Shown: piece after piece, positions 7,751 through 16,830 of the stretch
Layout of the letters: every line of letters begins with the position of its first letter
Position numbering within the stretch: position 1 is the first letter of the stretch
Assembly (NCBI GenBank): GCA_035527455.1
Contig: DATLAN010000028.1
Span: 1 to 61,352 of the forward strand
Source of the DNA: DATLAN01 sp035527455
GTDB taxonomy: Bacteria; Planctomycetota; Planctomycetia; Pirellulales; Thermoguttaceae
DNA length: 61,352 nt
Direction of reading: 5' to 3'
The notes under the pieces: generated by a model
Told to the model about the DNA's origin: nothing
What the model saw: only the letters and a program-made list of their open reading frames with translations
Database searches by the model: none
Translations under genes and position numbers: made by a program

Positions 7751-8806
7751 ATGGTGGGATGGATCGGCAAGCACCGTAACAGCCCGATCGGCGTCGATAT
7801 CGGCAGCCGATCGGTGAAGTTGCTGCAGTTCGACGGCGAACAGGCGGCCGTATTGGAGTCTGCGCGTTGGGATCTTCCGGCGAAGCGGCCGTCGGACGAG
7901 GCCCGGCGCGACGAGCAGATCGTCGAAGCGATCACCCAGGCCCGGCAGCGGCGCAACTTTCGCGGCCGCAACGCGGTGCTCGGCCTGGGGGCGGAGCACC
8001 TGTTCGTGCAGAACATCCGCGTGGCCAAGGCCAGCGGCCGGGAGCTGGACAAGATCGTCCAATTCGAGGCCGCCGGACGGCTCCCCTTCAGCAGCGACGA
8101 GGCGGAAATCCGATACCTCGAGGCCGCCGACGTCCGGCAGGGCGACGCGGTCCGCCGCGAAGTGATCCTCTTGGCCTGCCGGCAGCAGGTCATCCAGCGG
8201 ATCCTCGCGTTGGCCGACGCCGCCGGGCTGACGCCGGTGGCCATCGACATCGAGCCGGCCGCGTTGCTGCGCTGCTACTGCAAGCAGTTCCGCCGCGACG
8301 ACGACCAGCAACGCCGAGTGATGTTCGTCAACGTCGGCGCGGCGACCAGCACCGTGGTGATCGCGCGGGGCAACGACGCGATGTTCGTGAAGTACCTCGA
8401 CGTCGGCGGGGGACACTTGGACGAGGCCGTCGCTCGGCACCTGAAGATGCCGTTGCCCGACGCGGCCGCCCTGCGCCGCCACAACGGCGACCGCCGCGCC
8501 GACCAGCGCGACCCGGAGGTCACCCGCAGCATCAACGAATCGATCCGGCCCGTGCTCGGCCACCTGATCCAGGAACTGTCGCTGTGCCTGCGTTATTACA
8601 GCGTCACCTTCCGCGGTCAACCGCTCTCGAAGCTCGTGCTCGGAGGCGGCGAAGCCAACCCCACGCTGTGCGAGTGGCTCGAAGGCCGGCTGGACCTGTC
8701 CTGCGAATTGGGTAATCCGTTGCGGACCTACGAGACGACCCTCCCTCCCGGGCGGATCGGACAGTGGGAAATCGCGGCCGGACTCGCCCTGCGCGATATG
8801 AACTGA
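7751..8806 (+). CDS. pilM: PilM-like actin-fold assembly protein
   Basis: A 351-residue cytoplasmic ATPase-fold protein that in type IV pilus systems binds the N-terminus of PilN and links the motor to the inner-membrane platform. Actin-like blocks are visible: the first phosphate loop IGVDIGSRSVKLLQ near the N-terminus, VMFVNVGAATSTVVIARG in the middle, and KLVLGGGEANP for the adenosine site. I chose ATG 7751; an upstream ATG at 7676 lies inside the PR-A array and would add repeat-coded residues. pilN follows after 8 bp. Confidence 0.9.
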   Translation: MVGWIGKHRNSPIGVDIGSRSVKLLQFDGEQAAVLESARWDLPAKRPSDEARRDEQIVEAITQARQRRNFRGRNAVLGLGAEHLFVQNIRVAKASGRELDKIVQFEAAGRLPFSSDEAEIRYLEAADVRQGDAVRREVILLACRQQVIQRILALADAAGLTPVAIDIEPAALLRCYCKQFRRDDDQQRRVMFVNVGAATSTVVIARGNDAMFVKYLDVGGGHLDEAVARHLKMPLPDAAALRRHNGDRRADQRDPEVTRSINESIRPVLGHLIQELSLCLRYYSVTFRGQPLSKLVLGGGEANPTLCEWLEGRLDLSCELGNPLRTYETTLPPGRIGQWEIAAGLALRDMN

Positions 8807-8814
8807 CCAGACCC

Positions 8815-9594
8815 ATGCAAGACATCGATTTCCTACCGGCCCAGTACCACCGGCAACATGCCAGCCGGCAATCGCAGCCGTGGCGCATCGTCGTCGTGGC
8901 GGCGTTCGTCGCGTTGCTCGGCGGGGCCATTTTCGCTCAATACCGCCTCGAACGCGGGGTCGAAGACGAGCTGGCCGCGATCGCCCCCCAACACGATCTG
9001 GCCGTCGCCCAAAACGACCGGCTGACCGAGTTCCAGTCGCAATTGAAGGCGAAACACGACACCGCTGCGCTCTACACCTACTTGCGACACCCCTGGCCCC
9101 GCACTCAACTGTTGGCCGCGCTGATCGCGCCGCTGCCCGACGAAATCGACTTCCGGCAGGTGCAAATCACCCGCGGCGAGAAGCCGCAAGAGGCCGAACC
9201 GACCGAGCGTCGTTCCCGATCGGAAACCAAGGCCGAGGAGGAAAAGGACAAGCTGCTGCCTCCGGCCGAGCGCGACCTGAAACGGCTGCGCCAGCAGTAC
9301 GACAAGATGCAGACCCTGATCCTGCTGTCGGGAACCGCCAGCGAAAGCGCCGCTTTGCACCGTTATCTGGGCGCGTTGGGCGCCGGGAGCCTTTTCGCCA
9401 AGGTCGAATTGGATTCGATCGAAAGCGTGGCGACCGGCCAGAGCAACCAGTTGGAGTTTCACGCCACGTTGATCGTCCGGCCGGGTTACGGCCAGGCGGA
9501 CGGCCCCAGCGGACCGCCCAAGAACGCCTTGGCCCAAACTCGGCCAGGGACCGCTCCGGAGGCTCTTCCAGAGGCCGTGCAAGAAACGAGATAG
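8815..9594 (+). CDS. pilN: PilN-like inner-membrane assembly protein
   Basis: A 259-residue bitopic protein. The short cytoplasmic N-terminus, MQDIDFLPAQYHRQ, resembles the PilN motif INLLP that docks on PilM. One membrane segment follows (about residues 24-42), then a periplasmic coiled coil and a small alpha/beta domain with ILLSGTASESAALHRYLGAL, typical of PilN/GspL. The middle holds a charged insert (ETKAEEEKDKLLPPAER). The ATG chosen is the one next to the docking motif. It lies between pilM and pilO. Confidence 0.87.
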   Translation: MQDIDFLPAQYHRQHASRQSQPWRIVVVAAFVALLGGAIFAQYRLERGVEDELAAIAPQHDLAVAQNDRLTEFQSQLKAKHDTAALYTYLRHPWPRTQLLAALIAPLPDEIDFRQVQITRGEKPQEAEPTERRSRSETKAEEEKDKLLPPAERDLKRLRQQYDKMQTLILLSGTASESAALHRYLGALGAGSLFAKVELDSIESVATGQSNQLEFHATLIVRPGYGQADGPSGPPKNALAQTRPGTAPEALPEAVQETR

Positions 9595-9607
9595 GAAGAC
9601 GGACGCC

Positions 9608-10156
9608 ATGAAAACCAAGATCCCCCGCGGCAGTTGGATCGTCACCGTGCCCGTGGCCGTGGTCGCCGTGGTCTACGTGGTCTTCTTCTTTCTGCCGGGC
9701 AAGCGGGCGATCGGCGAGTTGCGCGATCGGATCCAAGAGTACCAAGAGACCATCGATCGGGCCGCCGTCGTGGCCACGGCCCTGCCGGCCGTCCAAAAGG
9801 AGATCAAGAAGGCCGAGGACTACAACGCGGCCTGGCAAGAAGACGCTCCGGCTGCCAGCGAGATCGCGACGCTGCACGGGAAGATCAACGCGCTGGCGCT
9901 GGCCGTCGGGACCGAGCTTACCCGACTCGATCCCGAACCGGTCGTTGTCTACGGCAAGATCCGGCGGATTCCGCTGACGGTGGGTTGCAGCGGTTCGTTC
10001 GCCCAGGTTTGCGGTTTCCTGCGGAGCCTGGAGGGGCTTCCGGAAGCCTTGTGGATCGATTCGCTCAACTTGGAGAATCTGGACCAGGATGAGCAATCTG
10101 TGAAGTGCGAGCTAACTTTGGTCGTTTTTGCCGATAATCCCGAGAATTCCGATTAG
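9608..10156 (+). CDS. pilO: PilO-like inner-membrane assembly protein
   Basis: A 182-residue protein with one N-terminal membrane segment (about residues 12-30), a short coiled coil (RDRIQEYQETIDRAA) and a ferredoxin-like periplasmic domain ending in QSVKCELTLVVFA. This is the PilO/GspM architecture. With PilM, PilN and the next protein it would form the inner-membrane alignment complex. It starts 13 bp after pilN with GGAAG upstream of the ATG. Confidence 0.85.
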   Translation: MKTKIPRGSWIVTVPVAVVAVVYVVFFFLPGKRAIGELRDRIQEYQETIDRAAVVATALPAVQKEIKKAEDYNAAWQEDAPAASEIATLHGKINALALAVGTELTRLDPEPVVVYGKIRRIPLTVGCSGSFAQVCGFLRSLEGLPEALWIDSLNLENLDQDEQSVKCELTLVVFADNPENSD

Positions 10157-10209
10157 GCCGAGGGTTCCGAACAACCGATAACCGAGAGGAGTCGAACCAA
10201 AGTGCCCGG

Positions 10210-10881
10210 TTGCGCTGCGGTTCGGCACACAAGACAGTGAATCTGAGTAAGTTAGTCAAACAGTTACGTCGGGAAGCCACGGGAAATCCCAAGAAATCGG
10301 CCGCACTGGGGCTGTTGCTCCTGGTGGCATTGTGGTTCTGGGCCCCCCTGGTGAAGGGTTTGTTCGTCAAAGATAATCCGGCAGCCGAAGCCAAGCCTGC
10401 CAAGCCTGCCAAGCCGGCCGCCGATTTATCGCCGACCTCGGTCGCCAACCTGACGAGCCAGCCCGGAACCGAACCGAAGAAGCCCGAGAAACCCCGATAC
10501 CCATGGCACCAACTGGTCCAATGGATGGAGGAGGATCCGAGAACGTCGGCGGTCGATCCGTTTTTCCGACAACGCGATCCGTTCTCCAAAGCCAAGACAC
10601 GGCTGGTGATCGAGAAGCCCGAGGAGTTGTCGAAGAGCCTGGGGATGGAGCTGACCAGTACGATCGTCGGGACGCACCATCGGGTGGCACGGATCAACGG
10701 AAAAACCTATCAGGAGGGTAGCCTCGTCCAGATAGCCAAGGACAACCGGGAGATCGAGTTTCGGCTTGAAAAGGTGGAACGCCGGCAAGTGGTGCTCAGC
10801 CGCGACGGCAAACATTTCGAGTTGAAGCTCGCCGGGTCGCCCGATTCCGGACAGATCAAGGTGGTTCGAAACACGCCTTGA
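10210..10881 (+). CDS. PilP/GspC-like periplasmic connector protein
   Basis: A protein of up to 223 residues with one membrane segment (ALGLLLLVALWFWAPLV), a Pro/Ala/Lys-rich linker (AKPAKPAKPAA) and a C-terminal beta domain with STIVGTHHRVARINGKTYQEG. That pattern resembles the homology region of GspC and the beta domain of PilP, which contact the secretin. The start is uncertain: TTG 10210 gives the longest frame, but GTG 10237 (VNLSKLVKQL) gives a more typical N-terminus, and neither has a clear Shine-Dalgarno site. The place between pilO and the secretin gene fits. Confidence 0.75.
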   Translation: MRCGSAHKTVNLSKLVKQLRREATGNPKKSAALGLLLLVALWFWAPLVKGLFVKDNPAAEAKPAKPAKPAADLSPTSVANLTSQPGTEPKKPEKPRYPWHQLVQWMEEDPRTSAVDPFFRQRDPFSKAKTRLVIEKPEELSKSLGMELTSTIVGTHHRVARINGKTYQEGSLVQIAKDNREIEFRLEKVERRQVVLSRDGKHFELKLAGSPDSGQIKVVRNTP

Positions 10882-10958
10882 CCGAGATATACGCGGTGGT
10901 GGAACCGCCGCGTTGACAAACGCCCCAAAAAATCGAACCCTCGCGTCACGGAAGACCA

Positions 10959-13610
10959 ATGAACCTCTTTCGTCGTGTCACGTTGCTGGGCCTGTTTGCC
11001 GCAGTGGGCGTGGGGCTGGCCGTTTGCGTCAGCTACTCGACCCCCGCGCTGACGAAGCCCGAAGAGGCGGAACGACCACCCGAGAAGGCCGCCATAGCGA
11101 AGACCGGCAGCGCCGAGCCGCCCGCGTATGCTGCGGAACCATCTTTCCCGGCGGTCCCTCAGCCGGCACACCCGCCGCAGTTCGCCTCGGCCCCGACGGC
11201 CCCAGTGGTGGTCATACCCTATCCTGCCCGGACGCAGTTGGCCGAACCACCCGTGGTGCTTCCCGGAGGGCAGGCCGCGAGCGAGCCTGTCCCGGGCAGC
11301 CTTGCCCCTCCATCCACGGCGGTGCCGCAAGAACCGACGCTCGGTGGAACCGGTCCGTTGCCGTCTGTGGATGATGGTTCGCCTCGCCCGACCGGTCGGG
11401 CCACGGTCAACCGCGAGCAAGACGGGCTGTTCTCGGTCGATTTGCAGGACGCCGACCTGCGCGACGTGTTGCTCTCGCTCAGCCAAGAGGGAAACCTGAA
11501 CATTCTCATCAACGACAAGGTCACCGGCACGGTCTCGGCGTCGCTGAAGGACGTCGATATCCAAGGTGCGTTGGACGCCATTCTCGAATCGAAAGGCTAC
11601 GTGGCAAGGCGTCAGGGAAAGTTCGTCATGATCGGCACGCAGGCGGACTTCGCCGAGCCGACCGACCAGGTCGGAACCCGTGTTTACCGCCCGCAACACG
11701 TTTCGGCGACCGAACTCCAGAGGTTTCTCGAGCAGTTTCTCACGCCGCAAACGGGCACGATCAGCGTGTGGAAGCCGGCCGAGAAGGCCGTAGAACCGGC
11801 GCCCGCGCCGCCCGGGGCAGAGTCCGCCGGCAGCGACGAGTTCCTGATCGTCAAGGACTACGAATCCGTGCTGACGGGGATCGACCAGTACGTGGCCCAG
11901 CTCGACGTGGCTCCCGCCGGCACGAAGGCGGCGGCCACGCCCACCAGTTCCATCCTCACCGACCCGATCGACGGCGAAGGGGACGACAAACTCTCGATCG
12001 ACGCCCGAAACAGCAAGCTCGGCGACGTGCTCGAGGTGCTCGGCGAGCAGGGAAACCTGAACATCATCGCCGGCAGCGAGGTGCTCGACGCGACCGTCTA
12101 CGCCACGCTGACCGACGTGGACGTGGACACGGCGCTGGACGCCATTCTCAGACCGACCGGTTTCGTGGCCCGCCGCGAGGGCAACTTCGTCTACATCGGC
12201 AAGCCGGCCGACTTCGACACCTTCGAACAGAGCCTGGACAGGATCGCCACCCGGATCTACCGGCCCAACTACGTCACGGCCGCCGAGCTGGAATCGCTGA
12301 TTTCGAAACTGGTGACCCAAAACGTGGGCGTGGTGGGCGTCTCGACGCCGGCCGAGGTGGGCATCGCCACCGACGCCGCCAACGTCGGCGGCGACGCCTT
12401 CGCCGGCAGCGACGTCGTGCTGGTCCGCGACTATGAGACGGTGCTTCGGCAAATCGACCTGGTGGTCGACGAGGTCGACATCCGCCCCATGCAGGTGGCC
12501 ATCGAGGCCATGGTGCTCAGCGTCAAGCTGGACGATTCGGACAAGTTCGGCGTCAATTTCGAGCTGCTCCGCAACGAGCCGAACGTCCGCCTCGGCTGGG
12601 GAACGCCCTTGGCGTCGCTGGCCAACGTCGACTTCACCAAGGGAGGGCTGAAGTTCGGGTTCCTCGACGGCGGCCTCGGCGCGTTCCTGGAGGCCCTGGA
12701 AACGGTCGGCGATACCAACGTGATCGCCACGCCCCGCTTGATGGTGCTCAACAAGCACCGGGCGGAAATCCAAATCGGCGAAAAGAAGGGCTACGTCAGC
12801 ACCACCGTCACCGAAACCAGCGCCACCCAAAGCGTCGAGTTCCTCGACATCGGGGCCCTGTTGCGGCTGCGGCCCTTCATTTCCAGCGACGGGCTGATCC
12901 GCATGGAGGTCCATCCCGAACTCTCCGACGGCTCCGTCACTATCGAGAGCGGCTTCACGCTGCCCAACAAGGAAGTCACCGAGGTCACCACGAACATCAT
13001 GGTCCGCGACGGTTGCACCGTGATCATCGGCGGCTTGATGCGGGAACAACTGACCGACACGACGACCCAGGTTCCGTTCTTGGGAAACCTCCCGCTGATC
13101 GGTGCCGCGTTTCGCAACAAGGAAGAGAAGATGGAACGCCGCGAGGTGCTCGTGCTGATCACCCCGCGAATCATCTACGAGCCGGGGACCTGCGCCGAAG
13201 GGGACGAGGCGGCCACCGAGTTCCACCGCCGCCAAGCCGTGTTCCAGGACCAGATGAGCCCGTTGGGCAAGCGGGCCGTTGCGCAGCGATACTTCCGCCT
13301 GGCCCAAAACGCCTGGGCCGGCGGCGACCGGGACCGAGCCCTGCGGTTCGTGGAGATCTCGATCCACTTCGACCCGCTCTCGCGCGCCGCCATCGATCTG
13401 CGCACCGATATCTTCGAGAGCAACCCGCAGGGCGACCACACGCTGGCCGGCGAATCGGCTCCCACCGCGGCACCCGGTCCCATCGACGGCCAGGCGATCG
13501 CCCCGTGGCTGTTGAACGAGTTGGGACAGAACGGCGTGCCGGCCCATCCTTGGGACCGTGGCCGGCCGGGCCCCCGTACGGACGTCGATCGGACGAGGAG
13601 ATTCGAGTGA
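10959..13610 (+). CDS. gspD: Secretin (GspD/PilQ family) with duplicated N-terminal modules
   Basis: An 883-residue outer-membrane channel. It has a signal-anchor-like N-terminus and a Pro/Ala-rich low-complexity region to about residue 150, then two copies of one module: an STN-like unit (about 157-228 and 344-416, both with DALDAIL-type and VARR.G.FV.IG motifs) followed by a secretin-N-like unit (about 239-315 and 431-505). The secretin core runs from about 505 to 735, with VIATPRLMVLNKHRAEIQIG and the C-terminal NLPLIGAAFRNKE and LVLITPRII signatures. A 145-residue tail follows. Its TGA overlaps the GTG of the TPR lipoprotein. Confidence 0.94.
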   Translation: MNLFRRVTLLGLFAAVGVGLAVCVSYSTPALTKPEEAERPPEKAAIAKTGSAEPPAYAAEPSFPAVPQPAHPPQFASAPTAPVVVIPYPARTQLAEPPVVLPGGQAASEPVPGSLAPPSTAVPQEPTLGGTGPLPSVDDGSPRPTGRATVNREQDGLFSVDLQDADLRDVLLSLSQEGNLNILINDKVTGTVSASLKDVDIQGALDAILESKGYVARRQGKFVMIGTQADFAEPTDQVGTRVYRPQHVSATELQRFLEQFLTPQTGTISVWKPAEKAVEPAPAPPGAESAGSDEFLIVKDYESVLTGIDQYVAQLDVAPAGTKAAATPTSSILTDPIDGEGDDKLSIDARNSKLGDVLEVLGEQGNLNIIAGSEVLDATVYATLTDVDVDTALDAILRPTGFVARREGNFVYIGKPADFDTFEQSLDRIATRIYRPNYVTAAELESLISKLVTQNVGVVGVSTPAEVGIATDAANVGGDAFAGSDVVLVRDYETVLRQIDLVVDEVDIRPMQVAIEAMVLSVKLDDSDKFGVNFELLRNEPNVRLGWGTPLASLANVDFTKGGLKFGFLDGGLGAFLEALETVGDTNVIATPRLMVLNKHRAEIQIGEKKGYVSTTVTETSATQSVEFLDIGALLRLRPFISSDGLIRMEVHPELSDGSVTIESGFTLPNKEVTEVTTNIMVRDGCTVIIGGLMREQLTDTTTQVPFLGNLPLIGAAFRNKEEKMERREVLVLITPRIIYEPGTCAEGDEAATEFHRRQAVFQDQMSPLGKRAVAQRYFRLAQNAWAGGDRDRALRFVEISIHFDPLSRAAIDLRTDIFESNPQGDHTLAGESAPTAAPGPIDGQAIAPWLLNELGQNGVPAHPWDRGRPGPRTDVDRTRRFE

Positions 13611-14509
13611 ACACCATCGGTCATCTGCTGAAACGTACGTTCTGGGCTTGGCCGCTATGGGCGGCAGTTGTCGGATGCGCCGCTTTGAAGATGCCCGACA
13701 AACCGGCCGAAAGCATTACCGACAAGCGGCAGAATCGCAACGAGGCGGCCGTCCGCGAGTTCGGCGAAAAGCAGGACTTCGCCGAGTTCCAGGCGGCGTT
13801 GGCCCAATGGAATCAGGGCGACGTCGACGGCTGTGAAGAAGGGCTGCAGGAGCTTCTCGGGCGCAATCCGGACCACCACGACGCCTGGGCGCTGTTGACC
13901 AACGTGCTGCTGTTGCGGGAGACGTCCCGCGATTCGCTTCAACCGGCGGCCTTGACGCAGGACGTCCCCCGGCGGATCGTCAAGCCTGCGTCCTCTCTTG
14001 CGTCATGGGAAACGGCCGGCGAGGAGTCGCCTTCACGGGTCGATAACGCGACCGATTCGGCAACCGCACCGAAAGTTGACGTTCCGGCCGAAACAAGCGT
14101 CTCTGCCGATGGTGCGGATCGCACGGGTTGTTCCCCCGAGACGGCTGCGGGGTGCTTCCGCGAGGCGGCTTCGATCCGGCCGAACGACCCACGGATTCCG
14201 ATCTCCGCGGCCGTATCGGCCCTCCAAACCAACCAACCGGAACTGGCCGTCGAGTTGCTCGACGAAGCGCACGAGCGATTCGCCGATTCGGCCCAGATCC
14301 TTCGTATCCTGGGGACAGCCCACTATCGCCTCGGGGACTTCGAATCGTCCCAAGTTGCACTCCAGCAAGCACTTTCCTTGGACAAGTCGAGCGGGCTGAC
14401 CTATTTTTTACTGGGGTGCACGTTGGCGAAACTCGGGCAGTCCGACCTGGCGGAAGAGCATTTCCGGCAAGCTCGGACCCTCGACCCGAAGTATGCCGCG
14501 CGGCAGTGA
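13607..14509 (+). CDS. TPR-repeat lipoprotein, probable pilotin-like partner
   Basis: A 300-residue protein starting with GTG in the GTGA overlap with the secretin stop; GAGGAG lies just upstream. The N-terminal segment ends AAVVGC, a plausible lipobox with Cys near residue 24, so it is probably a lipoprotein. TPR-like helices occur at about residues 60-105 (FAEFQAALAQWNQGDV and GLQELLGRNPDHHDAW) and 180-300 (YRLGDFESSQVALQQALSLD and others). Lipoproteins with TPRs often help secretins assemble (PilF/PilW type), and the tight coupling here suggests that role; this is an inference. A longer upstream frame is only a shadow of gspD. Confidence 0.8.
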   Translation: MNTIGHLLKRTFWAWPLWAAVVGCAALKMPDKPAESITDKRQNRNEAAVREFGEKQDFAEFQAALAQWNQGDVDGCEEGLQELLGRNPDHHDAWALLTNVLLLRETSRDSLQPAALTQDVPRRIVKPASSLASWETAGEESPSRVDNATDSATAPKVDVPAETSVSADGADRTGCSPETAAGCFREAASIRPNDPRIPISAAVSALQTNQPELAVELLDEAHERFADSAQILRILGTAHYRLGDFESSQVALQQALSLDKSSGLTYFLLGCTLAKLGQSDLAEEHFRQARTLDPKYAARQ

Positions 14510-14636
14510 ACCGGGCAGTTTTTTCCCGGTTCGACCTGAAGCGCGTCTCGTCGCGACGTGTCCCTCTTCCACTGCCCCGGCGGCGTGCGGCGTTGCGCGA
14601 GCCGTCATGTAAGGAGTTGCCGAAAGAATTGCAGCG

Positions 14637-16151
14637 GTGAGTTTGCCTGCGATGAACGGTCCGAAGCTTCACAACTTGATTTCATCCGCCGCACTGGTCC
14701 TGTCCGCCGCGCTGGTGATCGCCACGGCCGGAGGGTTGGTGTCGGGCTTCGGTGCGTGGCCGGTTCGTACCGGTCTGTTGGCCGGTGGGCTGGCGTTGAC
14801 CGGCGGTCTGGCGGCCCTCTTGCATTACCGGTGCCGTCGCGATCGCCAGGCGGTCGAGCGCCAGCTGGAAGCCCTTTGCCGGCTCGATCCCCACGACCTG
14901 CGCAATGACGGCACCAGCATCAACGTTCCGCCGCTTCCGGAAGGCAACCCGTGGTCCGAAGTCGCCGCGCTGGTGCGCGAGACGCTGTCGGAGCGTTGCC
15001 GGCGGTTGGAGGAGCTGGAGCACGCCAGGGCCGTAGCGGATATCCGCTACCGCCGCGCGTCCACCGAGTGCGAACGGATCAGGACCATCCTTTCCGAACT
15101 CAGCGAGCCGATCCTCGCCGTCGACGACTACGACGAGTTGGTGCTGGCCAACCGCAGCGCCGAGGAATTGTTCCACTTCGACGGCGGCGGCGTGGAGAGC
15201 CGGGCGCTGGCCCAACTGGTCCATTGCGAAAAGCTCGTCAACCTGTTGTCGGCGGCGTCTCACCGCAAGACGCCCGGCGACCGCACCGACGAGATCGACA
15301 TCCCCGACGAGAAGGGCAACTCGCGGTGGTTTCGGGTGACGGCGACCAAGCCGACCGCGGCGGAGGAAACGGACTCGACCGAGGCGAACGCCCACGGTTC
15401 GGTGTCCGGCGGCGCCGTGGCCGTGCTCCGCGACATCGGCGACCAGAAGGCACTCCAGAAGCGGAACGCCGAATTCGTTTCGGCCGTCAGCCACGAAATG
15501 AAATCGCCCTTGGCCGGCATCAAGGCCTACGTCGAGCTGCTGGCCGACGGCGACGCGGAAGACGAGGAAACGCGGGAAGAATTCCTGGACGTGATCAGCG
15601 GCCAGGCCGACCGGCTGCAACGCCTGGTCGAGAACCTGTTGAATATCGCCCGGATCGAAGCGGGCGTGGTCAACGTCAGCAAGCTGACCCGCTCGCTGAA
15701 CGAACTGCTCGAAGAGGCCCTGAACGTCGTCCAACCGTCGGCCGAAGCCAAGCAGATTGAGCTGGTCTCCGAACTGAGCCCGATGTACCTGGGCGTCCTG
15801 GCCGACCGGGACATGCTCCTGCAGGCCGCGATCAACCTGCTCTCCAACGCCATCAAGTACACCCCGGAGAAGGGCCGCGTTACCTTGCGCAGCCGCCTGG
15901 AGAACAAGGTGGTGCGGTTCGAGGTGCAGGACACGGGCGTGGGCCTGAGCGAAGAGGACGCCCAGCGGGTCTTCGAGAAGTTCTACCGCGTCCAGAAGGA
16001 CAAGAACATGGCCGCCGGCACGGGCTTGGGACTGCCGCTGGCCAAACACATCGTCGAAGACGTACACGGCGGGCACCTCACGGTGGAGAGTAAATTGGGT
16101 GAAGGCAGCACGTTCTCCGTCACCCTGCCCGGCGCCGGACAACTGACTTGA
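14637..16151 (+). CDS. PhoR-type membrane sensor histidine kinase
   Basis: A 504-residue kinase with two N-terminal membrane helices (about residues 13-35 and 42-64), a helical linker, a PAS domain (about 145-275), a HisKA box with SAVSHEMKSPLAG (His286) and a HATPase domain with NLLSNAIKYTPEKG, DTGVGLS and GTGLGLPLAKHIVE. It autophosphorylates and should pass phosphate to the response regulator 40 bp downstream. Start: GTG 14637 gives the longest reading, ATG 14652 is also possible; AAGGAG at 14611 is rather far from both. Its place inside the secretion operon suggests that it senses or tunes that apparatus. Confidence 0.92.
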   Translation: MSLPAMNGPKLHNLISSAALVLSAALVIATAGGLVSGFGAWPVRTGLLAGGLALTGGLAALLHYRCRRDRQAVERQLEALCRLDPHDLRNDGTSINVPPLPEGNPWSEVAALVRETLSERCRRLEELEHARAVADIRYRRASTECERIRTILSELSEPILAVDDYDELVLANRSAEELFHFDGGGVESRALAQLVHCEKLVNLLSAASHRKTPGDRTDEIDIPDEKGNSRWFRVTATKPTAAEETDSTEANAHGSVSGGAVAVLRDIGDQKALQKRNAEFVSAVSHEMKSPLAGIKAYVELLADGDAEDEETREEFLDVISGQADRLQRLVENLLNIARIEAGVVNVSKLTRSLNELLEEALNVVQPSAEAKQIELVSELSPMYLGVLADRDMLLQAAINLLSNAIKYTPEKGRVTLRSRLENKVVRFEVQDTGVGLSEEDAQRVFEKFYRVQKDKNMAAGTGLGLPLAKHIVEDVHGGHLTVESKLGEGSTFSVTLPGAGQLT

Positions 16152-16191
16152 ACGAACCAAGGAAGTTTCAATCCGATCGAGGAAGAAAACC

Positions 16192-16620
16192 ATGGGAAAA
16201 CGAGTCTTGCTTTGCGACGACGAGATCCACATCCTTCGGGCGGCGGAGTTCAAGCTCAAGCGGGCCGGCTACGACGTCCGAACCGCCGGCGACGGCCAGG
16301 AAGGTTGGGAGGCCATCGAGGAGCAGAAACCCGACATCCTCATCACCGACTGCCAGATGCCCCGGCTGGACGGCTTCGGCCTGGTCCAGCGCGTGCGGGG
16401 CAACCCGCAGACCGCGGACCTGCCCGTGCTGATGCTCACCGCCAAGGGATTCGAACTCAGTCGCGAAGAACTGGCCGAGAAGTGGAACGTGATCAAGGTG
16501 ATCGCCAAGCCGTTCAGTCCCCGCGCCTTGCTGCAATCGGTGGAAGAGATCCTCAACGCGGAGGAGCCCGCCAAAGAGCAGGCGGCGGAACCGATCTCTG
16601 CCGCAGCGGCCGGGGGTTGA
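16192..16620 (+). CDS. Single-domain response regulator (CheY-like)
   Basis: A 142-residue receiver domain: acidic pocket LLCDDE, phosphoacceptor Asp53 in ILITDCQMPRLDG, Thr in LMLTAKG and Lys in VIAKPFSP. There is no DNA-binding domain; an Ala-rich tail of about 20 residues follows. It must therefore act by protein contact or as a phosphate shuttle. It follows the histidine kinase and precedes the STAS protein and GspE, so the pilus motor or the STAS protein are possible targets (inference). Confidence 0.93.
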   Translation: MGKRVLLCDDEIHILRAAEFKLKRAGYDVRTAGDGQEGWEAIEEQKPDILITDCQMPRLDGFGLVQRVRGNPQTADLPVLMLTAKGFELSREELAEKWNVIKVIAKPFSPRALLQSVEEILNAEEPAKEQAAEPISAAAAGG

Positions 16621-16685
16621 AGCGCCGTCGGCAGACGGTTTGGTCGCGCTTCCAACAATGAGTTACGTTAGTTTCAGTGCGTGGT

Positions 16686-16791
16686 GTTTAGCGGGCGGGC
16701 TTGCCCGCCGTTGTGGAAGCGGCGATTCTCTGCCCGAGCAACGGCGGGCAAGCCCGCCCGCTAAACGTCGGCTTTCCGCAATCCTGCACTG
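16686..16791. repeat. PR-B palindromic repeat, copy 3
   Basis: 27-bp inverted arms at 16686-16712 and 16740-16766 with a spacer nearly the same as in copy 2 (GATTCTCTGCCCGAG against GTTTCTCTGCCCGGG). The tail at 16767-16791 ends CCGCAATCCTGCACTG. It separates the response regulator from the STAS gene. Confidence 0.92.
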
Positions 16792-16830
16792 CAGGACTGA
16801 TGTCCCATCGGTTCTGCTTGGAGCACGGCC

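Noticed and set aside
13013..14509. Long frame that would fuse sequence inside gspD with the TPR lipoprotein
   Set aside because: The first 590 bases overlap the secretin core in another frame; the GTG at 13607, in the stop overlap and with a ribosome binding site, gives a proper lipoprotein signal.
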